In this document: piece after piece, positions 1 through 11,699 of the stretch
Layout of the letters: every line of letters starts with the position of its first letter
Position numbering within the stretch: the stretch's first letter is position 1
Assembly (NCBI RefSeq): GCF_024763615.1
Contig: NC_077224.1
Span: 65,172,712 to 65,236,711 of the forward strand
DNA: 64,000 nt
From: Phlebotomus papatasi
Lineage: Eukaryota; Arthropoda; Insecta; Diptera; Psychodidae
Direction: 5' to 3'
Translations under genes and position numbers: made by a program
The notes under the pieces: model-generated
Seen by the model: only the letters and a program-made list of their open reading frames with translations
Told to the model about the DNA's origin: nothing
The model's database searches: none

Positions 1-56
1 TTTGGTTTCTGACTAGAGACTTATGGCTGAGACTTAGCGCTAAGTCATTGAGGTTA

Positions 57-247
57 TTTACACCGCCGTATTAGATTGAGATTAAACTGTCCTAAAATCG
101 GATCTTGGGGCAATTCAGTATCAATCTAATGCGGGGGTGGAATTGGCCTCAATGAAACCATTTATATTGCCGTCTCAGATTGAGTCTAAATTGTCCCAAA
201 ACCCGATTTTGGGACAATTCAATCTCAATCCAATTCAGCGGTGTAAA
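57..247. mobile_element. Palindromic MITE
   Basis: The element starts TTTACACCGC and ends with its exact complement GCGGTGTAAA. The interior holds two successive hairpins rich in AATTGTCCC/GGGACAATT-type motifs and AGATTGAGA, so the whole 191 bp can fold on itself. There is no coding capacity. Superfamily is not assignable because the flanking duplication is unclear. Confidence 0.6.
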
Positions 248-444
248 TGAACGCATTGCCTGAAAAAGGTCCAGTTTCGGCTAAGCCCAAAAATTTAAAG
301 ACTTATAGCTAAGTCTTCGTTGAAACGAAAGTTCAGTGATATGTCAGTGGTTTATCAAATTATGACACACCTTTGCAATGAAACAGTGAAATGTAAAACC
401 AGTCATTGCGGAGATGAGAAAAAGAATTATACGATATTCAAACA

Positions 445-824
445 ATGGCCTCGATTCTGAGACTAAGATCAAGATCAAGAAAATTTCAAGATCAATATAC
501 ACAAGCATTTCTTGGTTTATCACAGGTCACAAGTTTGGTTTGCACTTCTTGTACTCCCGTTTATGACCTCTCATTTATTCTTTAATACGTCCTATAATTA
601 ATTTTCCTAATTTATATGATGAAATTCAACAAATTCAACAGAGAAATGAAGATATTTGTCAGAAGTGACGTTTCGTTAAGTGTGGAAAATCTTGAAATCT
701 TGGTTCTTAGCTAAGACATTTCAAGTTCCATAAATACTTCGCGTTAGAATACGAAATCTTTATTTTGGAAATATTTGGCAGCTTGCAATTTTGATCTTGA
801 TTTTGGTCTCAGAATAGAGGCCAA
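445..824. mobile_element. Short TIR element (TGGCCTC ends)
   Basis: Imperfect inverted repeats of about 45 bp bound this segment. The left end reads TGGCCTCGATTCTGAGAC and the right end, reversed, TGGCCTCTATTCTGAGAC. Both continue into AAGATCAAGATC-like sequence. The interior is AT-rich and non-coding. It looks like a nonautonomous DNA transposon. Confidence 0.55.
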
Positions 825-1215
825 TGTTTTGGTTTTGAACGCAAATTTCAGATACCAAAAAGCACAAATTGAGACTTCTCCATCACACTCAAACTGCAAG
901 GTACCGGTATGAAGCTCAGGTATGAAGCGGACTTAAGCTAAGGAGGGAACTTGAATTACCAGGTCAAAATAATCGGTTCAAATAAATTTACAAAAAAAAA
1001 ATATGTCACAGAGATGGATCCAAATCTTTGAAACGCTTTTGGCTTTTTCCCAACTTTTTATTTTTACGATTTCAAAGAATTGCCGGGAAATATAGCTAAA
1101 GACTTATTCTTTTCTAGTAAACCTCTGAACTTAAAAAAAATACTTTTTAGAAATATATTTAATAGGATGTTTAAGTCAGAATTTTGCTCCAAAATATAAT
1201 ATTTGCATTTTTTAA

Positions 1216-1464
1216 CACTAAACCTACCGACCGTTTTTAGTAGTTCTTTCCTAACGCGTTCTGTCAAATGACCGACCGCGGTAAGTAGGATATTCAACAA
1301 TTTTTTCTTGGAAAACAGGAAAACATTTAAAATTAAACAATGAAAAAATATTACATGCACATTTTAAAAAATTCATAAAGTTTGATAGCGACATTTTACC
1401 GTTTAATGTGTTAATTTTAAAAAGTTTTTGAAACGTTCAATTTGACCGGTCTTGAGGTTTAGTG
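1216..1464. mobile_element. piggyBac-like MITE flanked by TTAA
   Basis: A 249-bp element bounded by CACTAAACC at the left and GGTTTAGTG at the right, each immediately flanked by TTAA (1212-1215 and 1465-1468). TTAA target duplication is the hallmark of the piggyBac superfamily. Subterminal CGACCG/GACCGG motifs extend the inverted repeat. The interior is AT-rich without coding capacity. Confidence 0.65.
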
Positions 1465-3845
1465 TTAAACAAATAAAACGTTCCGTTTATTAAACACGTT
1501 ATGCTAAACACGTTTATGAAAATTATTTTTTCACACAAGAACTAAAAGCTGCACATTTCCTGCCAATTAGGGAATGCCCTGACAAGGCGCGCTCCGAAAT
1601 ACTCATTAAGTCCGAATTTTTGTAATATTTTGTTTCCAAAAAAATTATTGGAACACTTTAAATATGTATAAAACATATTATAAAACATGCAACAAAAATA
1701 TCATGAAACTTAGTCATGTCCTTCTATTAAAAAAAGGCAAAAATAGCGCATTATTTAAGACTATTAATTGAGGCTCCCCTAAGAATAGTAACAGCGATCT
1801 TCGGTATTTCTCCCAAATCACCGGATTTTTTCCGTATTGTTGCCACAAAACCAAATAAATTAAAAAAAATATATGTGGTTCTTTTTACTATATTCGCTAC
1901 TTACGATCGACGCTCTATTTGTTCCTTTTTCTTCATTTTAATTCTAAAAATTTTCTATGTCCACCACCGTCTTAGAATTTCCCCCTATTACAGAGCACAA
2001 CACTGGACATGATTGTTTGATTTACAATTTAATTTAATTAGAGTGACTTGATTTTGACTTAGGCAACCTACAAAAGAGCTAATTTTGAAATTTAGAAAAA
2101 CAATGTTTGTAACATTCAGTCCAGGCACTGTAAGAGTGGCAATGCAGAAACAAACAATGCTTGCAGGTTGAAAAGTGTTTCGGACAAGCGCGAGAAAATG
2201 AGATTAGGAAATCTCACTATTCGACAATCATAAACAAATTAAATCATTGAAGAACATGGGGAAAAAACAGACTTCCACGGAGTCCAAGGGCAATATTTTC
2301 CATATGGAATTCGATGCTATTAATTATGATGTTTTTGTCTTTTTTGTGCACTTTTTATTATTGTCTTTCTGAGGTATTTAGTGAAAATTTCATTGAGAAC
2401 ATTTTTTCGAAGTCTCATTAAAACAGAAAAAACACGTGTAATGAATGGGAAGTTACATTCGTTTTTCTTCTTCTCTTTGTAATATCATTGTATCTGGTGT
2501 TTGATGCATAAGTGTAATTAATGATTCGCTTCTAGTTATTTTTCTTCGATTGAGCAACATTGTATGATATGGCCCTCGATAAATCATAAGTTGAACCTTC
2601 TTAAGGCGAAGGAAAATTCACAAGTATTTTACGAAATGCCGAATCAAATTTTGGGCAACTGATGTTGAGATTGTCTTGATAAGCTTTATTTGGACAATGT
2701 CTCACATTCGCTCTTTTGTCATCTAGTTTTAGCATGACATGATCCAATTTCATATTTTTTGCGACATGTCAACGGCTTATTACTGAAATTTTTTTTGCAA
2801 ATTTTCGTCTGTCTACTGAAAGAGACAAAGAATTAGACATAATCTCATGCATTTTAAAATTGCAACTTTCAATTGGATTTTATAAATGGATGTTGCTTTA
2901 TTTTTTCGACAAAATTTGTTGGGGACTTTCATTGAATAAACTAATTCACTAAATTATGCAATGAAAGGTCACACATGTTGGCGGCAAGAAAACGACTGAA
3001 AGAGAAAAGTGATCAAAAAGAAAATATTTTTCAAATTTGAGGGCGAATAAGTAACAAAAATAGATGTATCTCTCATAAAAAATCGTTATTTAATGTTATA
3101 TATTGAAGCAAAACACTGAAAATTTGAAACAACATTGTTATAGATTTTCAAAAATTCAACTGTTAAAAAAATAATTAATAAGATTTAACAAAAAATTTTG
3201 AATTAACGAAATATATTTATTAATATGACAAAATGTTGTTATTTCAGCAACAAAAAAAGTTTTGTCTAGAATTTCTTGAAATATTTTCAAAATTTAATTT
3301 TCTTCTTTTAATGATTTACTAATATAAAAACAGATTTAGTAAAAGATATAAATATTCGTAAAGTTCCAAAACAAACTCTTAATTCAGCATTTTATTTATT
3401 TACAAGGTTCAACGGTTTAATGAATTAAAGAATTTATTTTTTATAATTGGGTCCAATGATTTTATTATAAGATAGATCATGTAAATCATGCATGTAAAAT
3501 AAATAAGATCAATTTAAATTACACTTTCTTTTTTAAATCATTTTTATTTTACTTCTTGCAAGTGGAAACTTCTAAAATGTGAGAATCCGGAGCCATGTGA
3601 CGAAAGAAACCCACCCAAATCTAACCCAAGTGATGTTTAACTAATTTAAGTTTTCCAAAAACACAGGTGGCAAGGCGTTCCAGGCTTTACAAAATGCTCG
3701 TATTCGTGACTTAGCTGCTATACCCCATTTATGCATCATTTATTGTTTATCGGTTCTCAACTGATTCGAACCGATTTATAAATCACTCAAAAGATCCCAC
3801 AAAATTGTTTAAGAGTAAATGGAATTGATTTTAGGTTTAGTATTA
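1465..3845. other. AT-rich intergenic DNA, nothing recognised
   Basis: Very AT-rich sequence on both strands with frequent stops in all frames and many A or T homopolymers. I see no gene, RNA or clear inverted-repeat element in this stretch. Confidence 0.5.
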
Positions 3846-4099
3846 CACCGAGAGAAATCCGAAAAAATTAAAATAACATTCCGGAAATGTTAATTTTACC
3901 CTGCATTATTGATCCAAAATCGGTGTAAGTATTACCCTTTTTAGGTGTATTGGGGATTAAAGTTACCCTTTTCCATGTTAATTTTACCCTTAAAAAGTTG
4001 TAAAATTAATATTGAAAAATGTTGATAAATTTTTACACATAAAAAGTCTTAAAGTTATGAGGAAGAAAAGTTAATCGCACCCTCTTTTTTTTCTCAGTG
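3846..4099 (+). mobile_element. CACTGAGA MITE family, copy 1
   Basis: A 254-bp element flanked by TA on both sides, with ends CACCGAGA and TCTCAGTG. Characteristic internal motifs are ACATTCCGGAAATGTTAA, GATCCAAAATCGGTG and a run of TTTTACACC-type repeats. Further copies lie at 13477-13640, 13926-14645, 32175-32425 and 43267-43517, which confirms a dispersed family. TA flanks suggest Tc1/mariner-type mobilisation. Confidence 0.75.
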
Positions 4100-4117
4100 T
4101 AGTTACCAGTAACGAAA

Positions 4118-4462
4118 CGGTTTATTATTATTATTAATCGTATTGAGATATATTGTTACAATTTAATCATGTAATCATGTTACTTTGTTGTTGATCCCGT
4201 GTTGGAAGAATCTGCAAAGTCCGTTTGCAGACCGTCCAGGAGCACCTTCCCCTCAGTGTGCACGCTTCTTCCATGCTCCCGGAGTTGTCGGGCAGAGGCA
4301 GCGCATTGTTATTACGTTTAATTCCGTGTGAAATTTCCTTTTTCTGAACATTCAGTTGTATTGCACCGGGCGTGACTCGAACTCACAACTTTGAAAGTCG
4401 AGTCAGAGATCCAGTCCACCCAAGACCAACGGTCTTGCCTATTGCGCCACTGAGATCCCCAT
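4118..4462 (-). mobile_element. tRNA-derived SINE with TAA tail
   Basis: On the minus strand the head reads like a tRNA. It has an A box TGGCGCAATAGG (4440s) that fits TRGCNNAGYNGG and, about 50 bp on, a B box GAGTTCGAGTCAC (4375-4387) that fits GGTTCGANTCC closely. A non-tRNA body of about 230 bp follows, then a TAA microsatellite tail (plus strand TTA repeats at 4120-4138). This is the standard layout of a tRNA-type SINE. The element lies just beside MITE copy 1. The target duplication is not clear, so the limits are approximate. Confidence 0.6.
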
Positions 4463-6075
4463 TGAGAGTTCATGACCGATTGGAAGCGGTTGAGCCTTGT
4501 CAGAAATTCCAAGACCATTCCAACGAGCCATATATGACCTCATTCGACGATTTTAAGTATAATTGCATCTTATTGTTAAAAATACTAAAAATATCTTATT
4601 CCAATCTGTTTTCAATCTCAGAATATTTGATTTTATACAATTGGTTATGAAGCATAAAATTTTTATTTTTTGCTTTATTTTTAATTTTTTTCAGACTATT
4701 TTTTTTTTTAGTTGCCCTCCCCTTAGTCTCCACGATCACCAGCTTAGAGATCATAATACTTGATCTCCTCTGTGAATCTCAATTCGATTCACATCTCATA
4801 CTTTCTTGTATGCAAATGAGAGCGTGTTGTGATTTTAATTACTGTCTATGATGTGTTATAAAGTCTTCGATAACAAATTGTGGGTGTATTTCCCATGATT
4901 TTTCGCTCATTGTACATAAGCCAGAAGCAATTAATAGGTAACAAAATCATCTTTGCTGAATAATAAGAATTGCATAAATAAATTATTGATCCATTATTTA
5001 ATCAATTCGCAGATTGTGCTCAAAAAAAAATCTGGATCGTGTGACTCTGTGGGAAATTATGAATTTTTCCAGAGGTGTAACCAACAAAGTTCATGTGAAT
5101 TGTTGGCATCTGCACCTAAGGCTTTTGTCTTATGCGATCAACAAATCAATTTTGAGCATTGAGTGATGGAAAAAGAAGCATTTCAATAAATGCTGAACAG
5201 TTCACACTGGAGATGTACATTTTGCAATTTGACAGAGACACTGGCTCTTTTCCCCGCTTCGTGGTCAAAATCATTAGGTATTTTGTGAAAAGAAAAAAAA
5301 AACATAATTTTCGAGGCGTGGGGCAATCGGTTTATAATTTTGCAATTATTTCAATCACTACTGGATCGACGACTGTATCATAGCATTAAAGACCAGAGAT
5401 GTGGGAAAGTCAGATTGACATTCAACATTGTGAATTTTTCTCTCAAAAAATATACTTCAACAAGAAAACAACTCTATTTGCTATGAGCCAATAGAGTCAT
5501 TTTATTTGCGGCATATTGCTTCAAACAAGCCACTGAGAAGACACGCAAATCCATCATCGTGAAGAGAATTATGAAAATACTTCATCCGATTCGTATTGAA
5601 TGGCTTATCACAGGGTAATTAACGTCTCAGATGGAATGACGAAAAGAAAGAAATGTTTGTGTATTTTCGCGGAAGACAGAAGTTTCCACGTGTAGTTAAT
5701 TGAATTAAGAGGAAGCTTCAAGACCAGTTTTTTTGTCGAGAGGAGAAATTTGCATGATAAGCAATGTCTTTTGACTATCAACTGTTGAGTTTCAAATTTT
5801 TGAGATAGTATTTGAAATACTAGATAAAGCCGATGGATGAAAGAGGCTTAGTACAGTATGAGGCTAAGGTAAAGCGTTATCTCTTGATTTTTTTTTCAAT
5901 TTCCTAAATTTTACTTATAAGAACAGGCCCTGTTTCAAACAGTCTGTAGCTATTAGTTTTGAGGGCAAAATTTCCAGGAATGACGATCACGTTGGAATTG
6001 TGAGAGTCGTATCGATTCCTTGTACGCAGGATTGCATGAATATTGATTTTGTTCAAAGCTAAGTATTTAACGGAA
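4463..6075. other. AT-rich intergenic DNA
   Basis: No gene or repeat family recognised. Open frames of 60-75 codons occur but have no start context, splice partners or family resemblance and look like chance. Confidence 0.45.
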
Positions 6076-6389
6076 GCAGCCAAAATCCCGAAAGCCGAAA
6101 TCCCGAACGCCAAAATCCCGAAAGGGCCTAAATTCCGAAAACCAAAATTCCGAATGCCAAAATTCCGAATGTTGTTAATCCTGAAAGGGATGAAATTATA
6201 TGGAGGATAATGTGTTAAATAATTTCCGAAGACACAAAAATTTCCCTTTGCCTCCAGCAAGCGCAGGTGCAATCGTAGGAGTAGCTATGACATTTCTAAG
6301 TATTCGGGATTTTGGCTTTCGGAATTTCGGCTTTCGGGAATTTGGCTTTCGGGATTTTAGCTTTCGGGATCTTAATCTGGACCCGTATT
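6076..6389. mobile_element. Foldback element with CGGGATTTTGGCTTT subrepeats, copy 1
   Basis: Both ends are short arrays of a subrepeat of about 15 bp. The left array (6077-6175) reads like CCAAAATCCCGAAAG and the right array (6300-6386) its complement, CTTTCGGGATTTTGG. The roughly 120-bp middle has the conserved stretch GGAGTAGCTATGACA. A second copy lies at 42017-42275 with the same middle. Subrepeat-built inverted ends are typical of foldback-type DNA transposons. Confidence 0.65.
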
Positions 6390-6699
6390 TAAGTATAAGT
6401 AATTCTGGACATCGAATTTAAATTGAATGAGCATATGGCTTTATTACGTAAACGTATGAGATGTTCGAATATGCAGATTTATAGAGTGCGTTCTTCCTAT
6501 TCATTTGAACTGCTGAGAACCTTCTATTTTGCTATAGTTGAGTCTAGATTAAAGTATGGACTGCTCTGTTGACGGAGGGCGCTGCCGACATAAATCTGCG
6601 ACTGTTGTTCACCTCTCAAAGAGCGCTCTTCGGAAACATGTCCTTTGTCGACACTCTTTAAGTCTTCTATTCAGGGGTGTTGCCATGATTCGTACGATC

Positions 6700-7165
6700 C
6701 TAAGCTTCGTAACGACTAAAATTTAGCTGAGATTCTTTACAATCTCATGATTTTTCTTTAAATTTTAGTATGTTGTAACTGAGGCAGAGACCTTTCCAAC
6801 GGTGGGTCGCACTCCACCGGGGATATTCCCTGACCTCAGCTATAATCAAAAATGTCTTGACCTGACTGCATTTTCTGTGTTTATGAAGGGATTTCGATGA
6901 AATTTTAGTATATATTATGTCTGAGATCGAGATCTTTCTAAGGATGAGTCCTATGTATTTGTCCCTATTCCAACCTACTGTACTCCGCCCCTAACAATAT
7001 CCAAATGGACCGAACTCTCTAATGTTTATTAACCAATTTTAATGAACTTTTTTTTCTTTCATTGGCCTTCTGTACTCAGACTACTTAAAATAGAAAATTT
7101 CCAGCGATAATCCCAGAGAAGCTTATGTAGCTGGGATTCTTTACAGGTGACCTCAAAATGCGTGC
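6700..7165 (+). repeat. Dispersed repeat X, intact copy
   Basis: About 465 bp closely resembling 21350-21699 plus 22445-22540. Shared landmarks are GAGACCTTTCCAACGGTGGG, TGAGATCGAGATC, CTAAGGATGAGTCC, and the stretch with ACTCAGACTA and AAAATAGAAAAT. At 7085-7088 it carries an unoccupied TTAA that is occupied by a 745-bp insertion in the other copy. Confidence 0.6.
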
Positions 7166-7844
7166 AACTGGAAGTGTTTGCAACTCGAAATGCGTGAAAA
7201 ATTCGATTGTTGAAAATTCGAGTTTTATTCAATTAACTTATTAATTAAATAAATAAAATTTGGTCATTTATTATTTTATATCATGATTGAAGGTAAAATA
7301 AATGATATTGATAAATGTTGAAGGTTGTCATAAAGAATTTAGTGTATTAGCATTCCTACTCAATTTGTTAAAATAATTATAAAAGAGACGTTTAATACAT
7401 TAACAAACAAACTCGAGTAGAATTTGGGTAAGTAGTATTTGGGCTGAAAATTTCAATATTCAAAGAAGAAACCCCTATCAAAACACATCACACCGGAAAC
7501 CGTCCACAATCCGTACCAAAAATATTCCCTCGGTATTATTTTCAGTTTTTCTGACTCTTAATAATATTTACTAATAGTATTTAGCTTATATCAAGTGATT
7601 ATTAAAAGATTAGATCAGTTTTAGAATGTGGGGCTACTTTTGCATTTTTTTCCAAAAAGGTAATTTTTGACTGATCCTCAAATTATAAATTTTGTAGCTC
7701 ATGTATTTTCTCAAATCTTGTTTAAAACTGTTCTTAGGTTTATATATGAAACTATTTCAGTCAATAGAACTGGATATTACAGCGTTTTCCCGGTCCAAAT
7801 CACGTGTATTTAAGCTTACGAAGGGTGTATTTAATGTTTTGGCC

Positions 7845-7955
7845 GTTAGTGTATATATTCTCTAAGAGTATGCAAAAACTAAAAATTCATGGAAATTCGA
7901 GGAACAAAAAAGGTGGCTAGAATTGCAAGCTGGCCGGAATTTGGTACACTTACCC
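7845..7955 (-). repeat. Truncated copy of GGGTAAGTGTGCCAAA MITE
   Basis: The last ~110 bp match the terminal part of the full element at 23306-23730 in reverse orientation: AACTAAAAATTCATGG, then AAAAAAGGTGG, then GGCCGGAATTTGGTACAC and the terminal CTTACCCTA. The other end is missing. Confidence 0.55.
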
Positions 7956-8061
7956 TATATCTTTACTAAACCTTAAGATCTTAAGATATATCTTACTTTT
8001 TACTTGCTAATTGCAATGTAAATTTAATAGTGAAGATTAAATAATTGAAAAAATATAATTA

Positions 8062-9016
8062 GGGGGAACTGGGGCAGTAGTAATCTGGGGTAGTTGTAAA
8101 CACTGTAATTTTTTTCATTAATTTTAAGACTCCAGAGGATAAAACCCATAAGCATTCATAGATACCATGGGGATGTATGTCCACAGATAAATTGGTGAAT
8201 AAAATCCTAATATACTTTAAAAATAAAAATCCTTTTCCTGAAAATGTTGATATTTCGATTATTTTGATCATTTGGATTTCCACCTGGAAATTAAAAATTG
8301 TGTAAAATAATCGAAATGTAGCAATACCAGTTCATTCCTATATCTTTTAGGATTATATTAATGCATTTACTAGAGAAATTGAGATACTCATTACTTTAAA
8401 AGAATTAATAATTGGTCAAAAAACAGCATTTGGGGTAGATGTAAACAGGCAATTTCAATTTCACAAAATGAGTAGGTAAAAGAGCGGGAAATTGACCTTC
8501 ATGCGAAATATCTATAATTCATAGATTACGAAAAAAAATTGGTGGCGCTGTGTTCAATAAAAAGTCACATGATGTCAAAATATGGGGAAAATCTATTGAA
8601 AAATGTCTTTGATATGCATGCTTTTAGTTTTTTTGCTATTTTAATTATCCTTTGTAAAAAGTGTCGTGATTTTTTGAAAAATATACAGTCTTTATATATC
8701 TCTTAAGTAATTAAAATAATCGAGAGTGGTGCAAAGTTAATTTCAAGGGTGGGAAAAAAGGTGTTTACATCCTTCCCAGAAAGTGGTTACTTCTACCCCA
8801 GGTATTTTGTGAAAAGAGAAAAATGCACAGGGACACAAATTTTATTTTTATGGAAAACTCAATTGTTTTCCAGCATCCGCATTACCCTCGACGAATTGCC
8901 TATACCCAAGGGTAAAACATGAGCTAAGAAATATTTTTCAAAAAATCACGGTGTCCTTGGAAAATCACCTCAAATTCGCATCTATCGAAAATGGTTACAT
9001 GTGCCCCAGTCTCCCC
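8062..9016. mobile_element. TA-flanked GGGGGAACTGGGGC element
   Basis: A 955-bp element whose left end GGGGGAACTGGGGCA and right end GTGCCCCAGTCTCCCC are inverted copies, flanked by TA (8060-8061 and 9017-9018). Subterminal and internal copies of a GGGGTAGNTGTAAAC motif recur in both orientations, as expected for transposase binding sites. No transposase is recognisable. Confidence 0.65.
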
Positions 9017-9186
9017 TACTCTCTTTTTCAGTTTAATTGTAAAATTGGGACCAAAGATGTTCAAAAAACCAAGACCACGACCTAATGTACTTTATCATTA
9101 ATTGTGTTTAATTTATCAATAAACTTCAATATTTTATGAATTTTTTTCACTAATAAATAAATAATTTTGCTTTAATTAATTAAGTA

Positions 9187-9384
9187 GGGGGAAGTGGGGC
9201 ACCTTTGAAATTGGGATTTTTCACCTATTTTTAAATAAAATTGAACTTTATCGTGATATAATTTAGCTGCACAAACAGATTGAAAAGCTAAATTACATTT
9301 TGATATAGCTCAGATCTACCTAAATATAGGAGAAAGATTCCAATTTCAAATGTTCCCCACTTTCAAAGGTGCTCCACTTCCCCC
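9187..9384. mobile_element. TA-flanked GGGGGAAGTGGGGCACC MITE
   Basis: A 198-bp element with inverted ends of about 30 bp: GGGGGAAGTGGGGCACCTTT at the left and AAAGGTGCTCCACTTCCCCC at the right, with TA at both borders. The ends resemble those of the 955-bp element just upstream, so both may use related transposases. Confidence 0.7.
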
Positions 9385-9425
9385 TAAGGGAATTTTTTAT
9401 CAGAGAGGAAGTATATTTTCATCTA

Positions 9426-9640
9426 GGGGAAATGCACTCCTTTCGAACGTTCAAACCTTCGAATAATGTGATTTTTCTTTTATTTTTCCTAAGAGACTTA
9501 CACATTTCTATTAAATATTTGTTAGCTTATTATTAATTATTGATAATTATGTGATAATTATGAGCAAATCTCTCAATAAAAAAAAAAAGAAAATCACATT
9601 ATCCGAAGTAATGAACGATCGATTGGAGAGTACTTTCTCC
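9426..9640. mobile_element. GGGGAAANTGC...TTCGAACG MITE, copy 1
   Basis: A 215-bp TA-flanked palindromic element. Left end GGGGAAATGCACTCC then TTCGAACGTTC, right end GGAGAGTACTTTCTCC with a matching GAACGATC region. The same family, also 215 bp, occupies 20465-20679. A third, degenerate relative is at 52238-52452. Confidence 0.7.
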
Positions 9641-10242
9641 TACATTATTACGAAAAATCATTCTTATTTTCAAAATGAATTCTTCAAAAAATCCTTAATC
9701 GTACTGCAGCGATGATGAGCCCGATTCAAAATCAAACAAAAATTCACGTAAGCTCAACTTCTTAAACCCAATATAATGCTGTTTACTTACCACAAAGTAA
9801 CATAACTTTTCTCTGTACAATGGTACACTTTTGCTACTTCGCAACAAATTTAATTTGAAAAGCCACCAAATAAACATATTATGCATACATTCACTCTATT
9901 TTCAAACTTATTTGCTCTCGAAATTGAGAAATATATTTGAGTAATTTTTGCAAAAGACATACTAATAACTTATCTGTAATTTTTCTCACGGAATAAATAA
10001 AAACATCATCATTTGTAAATTTTCATTGATATTATCTCTTCTATTTCCGCAGATTTTGTTATGCATTGTTGTATTGGTGCTTCGAAAACGACCACAGAGA
10101 CACTTTATAAGGAAGTTGAAGTGATCTGCATTTGAATATGAATTGATCATTGAATTTGAAATTCTGCAATTTCGAATGATCTCGTAAATCACCATCAGAG
10201 TGGAGAGAGAAAGTGAATATTTAGATTGATTAAAGAGAGTCT

Positions 10243-10248
10243 TTTATT
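10243..10248 (-). promoter_or_regulatory. Poly(A) signal AATAAA of the repeat-protein gene
   Basis: AATAAA on the minus strand about 140 nt past the TAA stop of the secreted repeat-protein gene. It is the first canonical signal after the stop and is followed by a T/G-rich stretch. Confidence 0.55.
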
Positions 10249-10388
10249 TTTGTAGAAAAGGGGTGTTTTTGAACAACAGATGTTTGGTAATTAAACTAGT
10301 AATCGCATCAAACAGTTGTAGGTCAGCAACAACTGGAGGCGATCGTGATGGCAACTCTGAAGTGACTTTTGGTTTGACGTAGATTTCT

Positions 10389-11605
10389 TTACCATCCATG
10401 TCCATAGGTATGGGCAGGGGCGTAGTTGTAACCACCATGAGCGCTACCGTGAGAGTAGCTGTGAACACCACCGTGGGCAAAACCGTGAGCGTCACCGTGG
10501 GCGAAACCGTGAGCATCACCGTGGCCGAAACCATGACTGTGGGTCAGGTCGAGTTCAACAGCATGGTGTCCACCGTTGTAGCCGACATCGTGACCAGCGT
10601 GGTAGGTATTTCCATGGGGGACGGGCACATAGACAGGCCTATCAACGGGAACTGGAACCCTTACGGGCACCCTAACTTGAACTGGTACTGGTACCCTGCG
10701 CTCAACTGGCACGGGCACTCTCACGTATTCCTTAACTGGAACGGGCACTTTAACATGAACTGGAACCCTACGTTCAACTGGATATGGCACCCTGACGTAC
10801 TCCTTAACTGGGACGTGACGTACGACTTCGTAGGGCTGAGGAACTGGAACCTTCACGGGTACTGGCACTGGACGGTCAACTGGACGATCAACTGGGACAG
10901 GGACTGGAACGGGGTTGTTGACAACTGGAACACGAACACGGACGGGAACAGATACTTGGCGACTGACAACGACTTCACCAGCAGTTCCAGCACCACCTGC
11001 GTATCCATGTCCACCAGCAAAGCCAGTTCCTCCCAAACCCACTCCACTGCTGAAACCAGCATTGCCTGAGGCATGGAGTCCATTGTAGGCATTCAGGTAA
11101 GAGTCTCCATGTCCAAAGCCACCATGGGCAGATCCATGGAAGGCATCTCCATGTCCATGACCGCTGGCATAGGCACTAGCATATCCATGACCATGGACAT
11201 CTCCGCCAAGATTTCCCGCAGAAGCGAGGGCGGTGCACAGAGCTAGGATCTGTAAAACAAGGAGTATTAAGGTCAACTCTTATCATCAATGAACCTCGAT
11301 TTTCAACATTAGAACAAAGATTTATAAGAGTTCGTTAAATATTTGTCTTTGTAGGTTTTTTGAGATAGAAGCCACAAAATTTCGCGAATTCGTAACTTAA
11401 ATAAGCAACTGCCAGTAGATAGAGCAATCGGTCATTAAAGAAGTGCATGGTTAAATGATAAATTAGCAAATATTCTTGCAGAATATTGTTCACACAATTG
11501 TAGTTTAGATGCACAAAAATCACTTTAGAGCAATTTTAAAAAATCCACAATTGATCAGTAATCCACAATTGAACCAGATCCTCGATCACTCACCAAAAGT
11601 TTCAT
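10389..11605 (-). CDS. Secreted His/Gly- and Pro/Val-repeat protein, cuticle or extracellular matrix type
   Basis: Two exons on the minus strand: 11605-11594 (MKLL) and 11249-10389, joined across a 344-bp GTGAGT...TTTTACAG intron in phase 0. The 290-residue product starts with a typical signal peptide (MKLLILALCTALASAG), cleaved near residues 16-18. Part 1 of the mature chain is rich in GHG, YAS and HGD repeats. The centre is a long array of VPVPV units interleaved with Arg and Lys, including two VKEYVRVP-containing repeats. The C-terminal part returns to HGDAHGFAHG-type repeats and ends YGHGW. There is no Rebers-Riddiford chitin-binding consensus, so chitin binding is not shown. A short first exon coding only the start of the signal peptide is common in insect cuticle genes. 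Low-complexity composition prevents a firm family call. A role in cuticle or another extracellular matrix is inferred from the signal peptide and composition. Confidence 0.8.
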
Positions 11606-11682
11606 GATGGTTAATCCGTTAAAAGTGCGTGTAGCTTTGAAACTGCCACAGAAATGACTTGATTTGGATGGATGACACAGAG

Positions 11683-11690
11683 TTTATATA
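11683..11690 (-). promoter_or_regulatory. TATA box of the repeat-protein gene
   Basis: TATATAAA on the minus strand 78 nt upstream of the start codon. Transcription would begin near 11655-11660, giving a 5' leader of about 50 nt. A strong TATA box suits a tissue- or stage-specific structural gene. Confidence 0.65.
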
Positions 11691-11699
11691 CCAAAGAAA

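Noticed and set aside
6076..6389. CRISPR-like short repeats
   Set aside because: Subrepeats are contiguous, inverted at the two ends and lack unique spacers. The DNA is eukaryotic.
5904..6421. Repetitive open frames rich in FGIRNFG and FRDFGFR
   Set aside because: Produced by the 15-bp subrepeats of a foldback element, not by a gene.
10398..11069. Long plus-strand open frame opposite the secreted repeat-protein gene
   Set aside because: It is the mirror of regular codons in the real gene. It has no signal peptide, splice sites or family resemblance.
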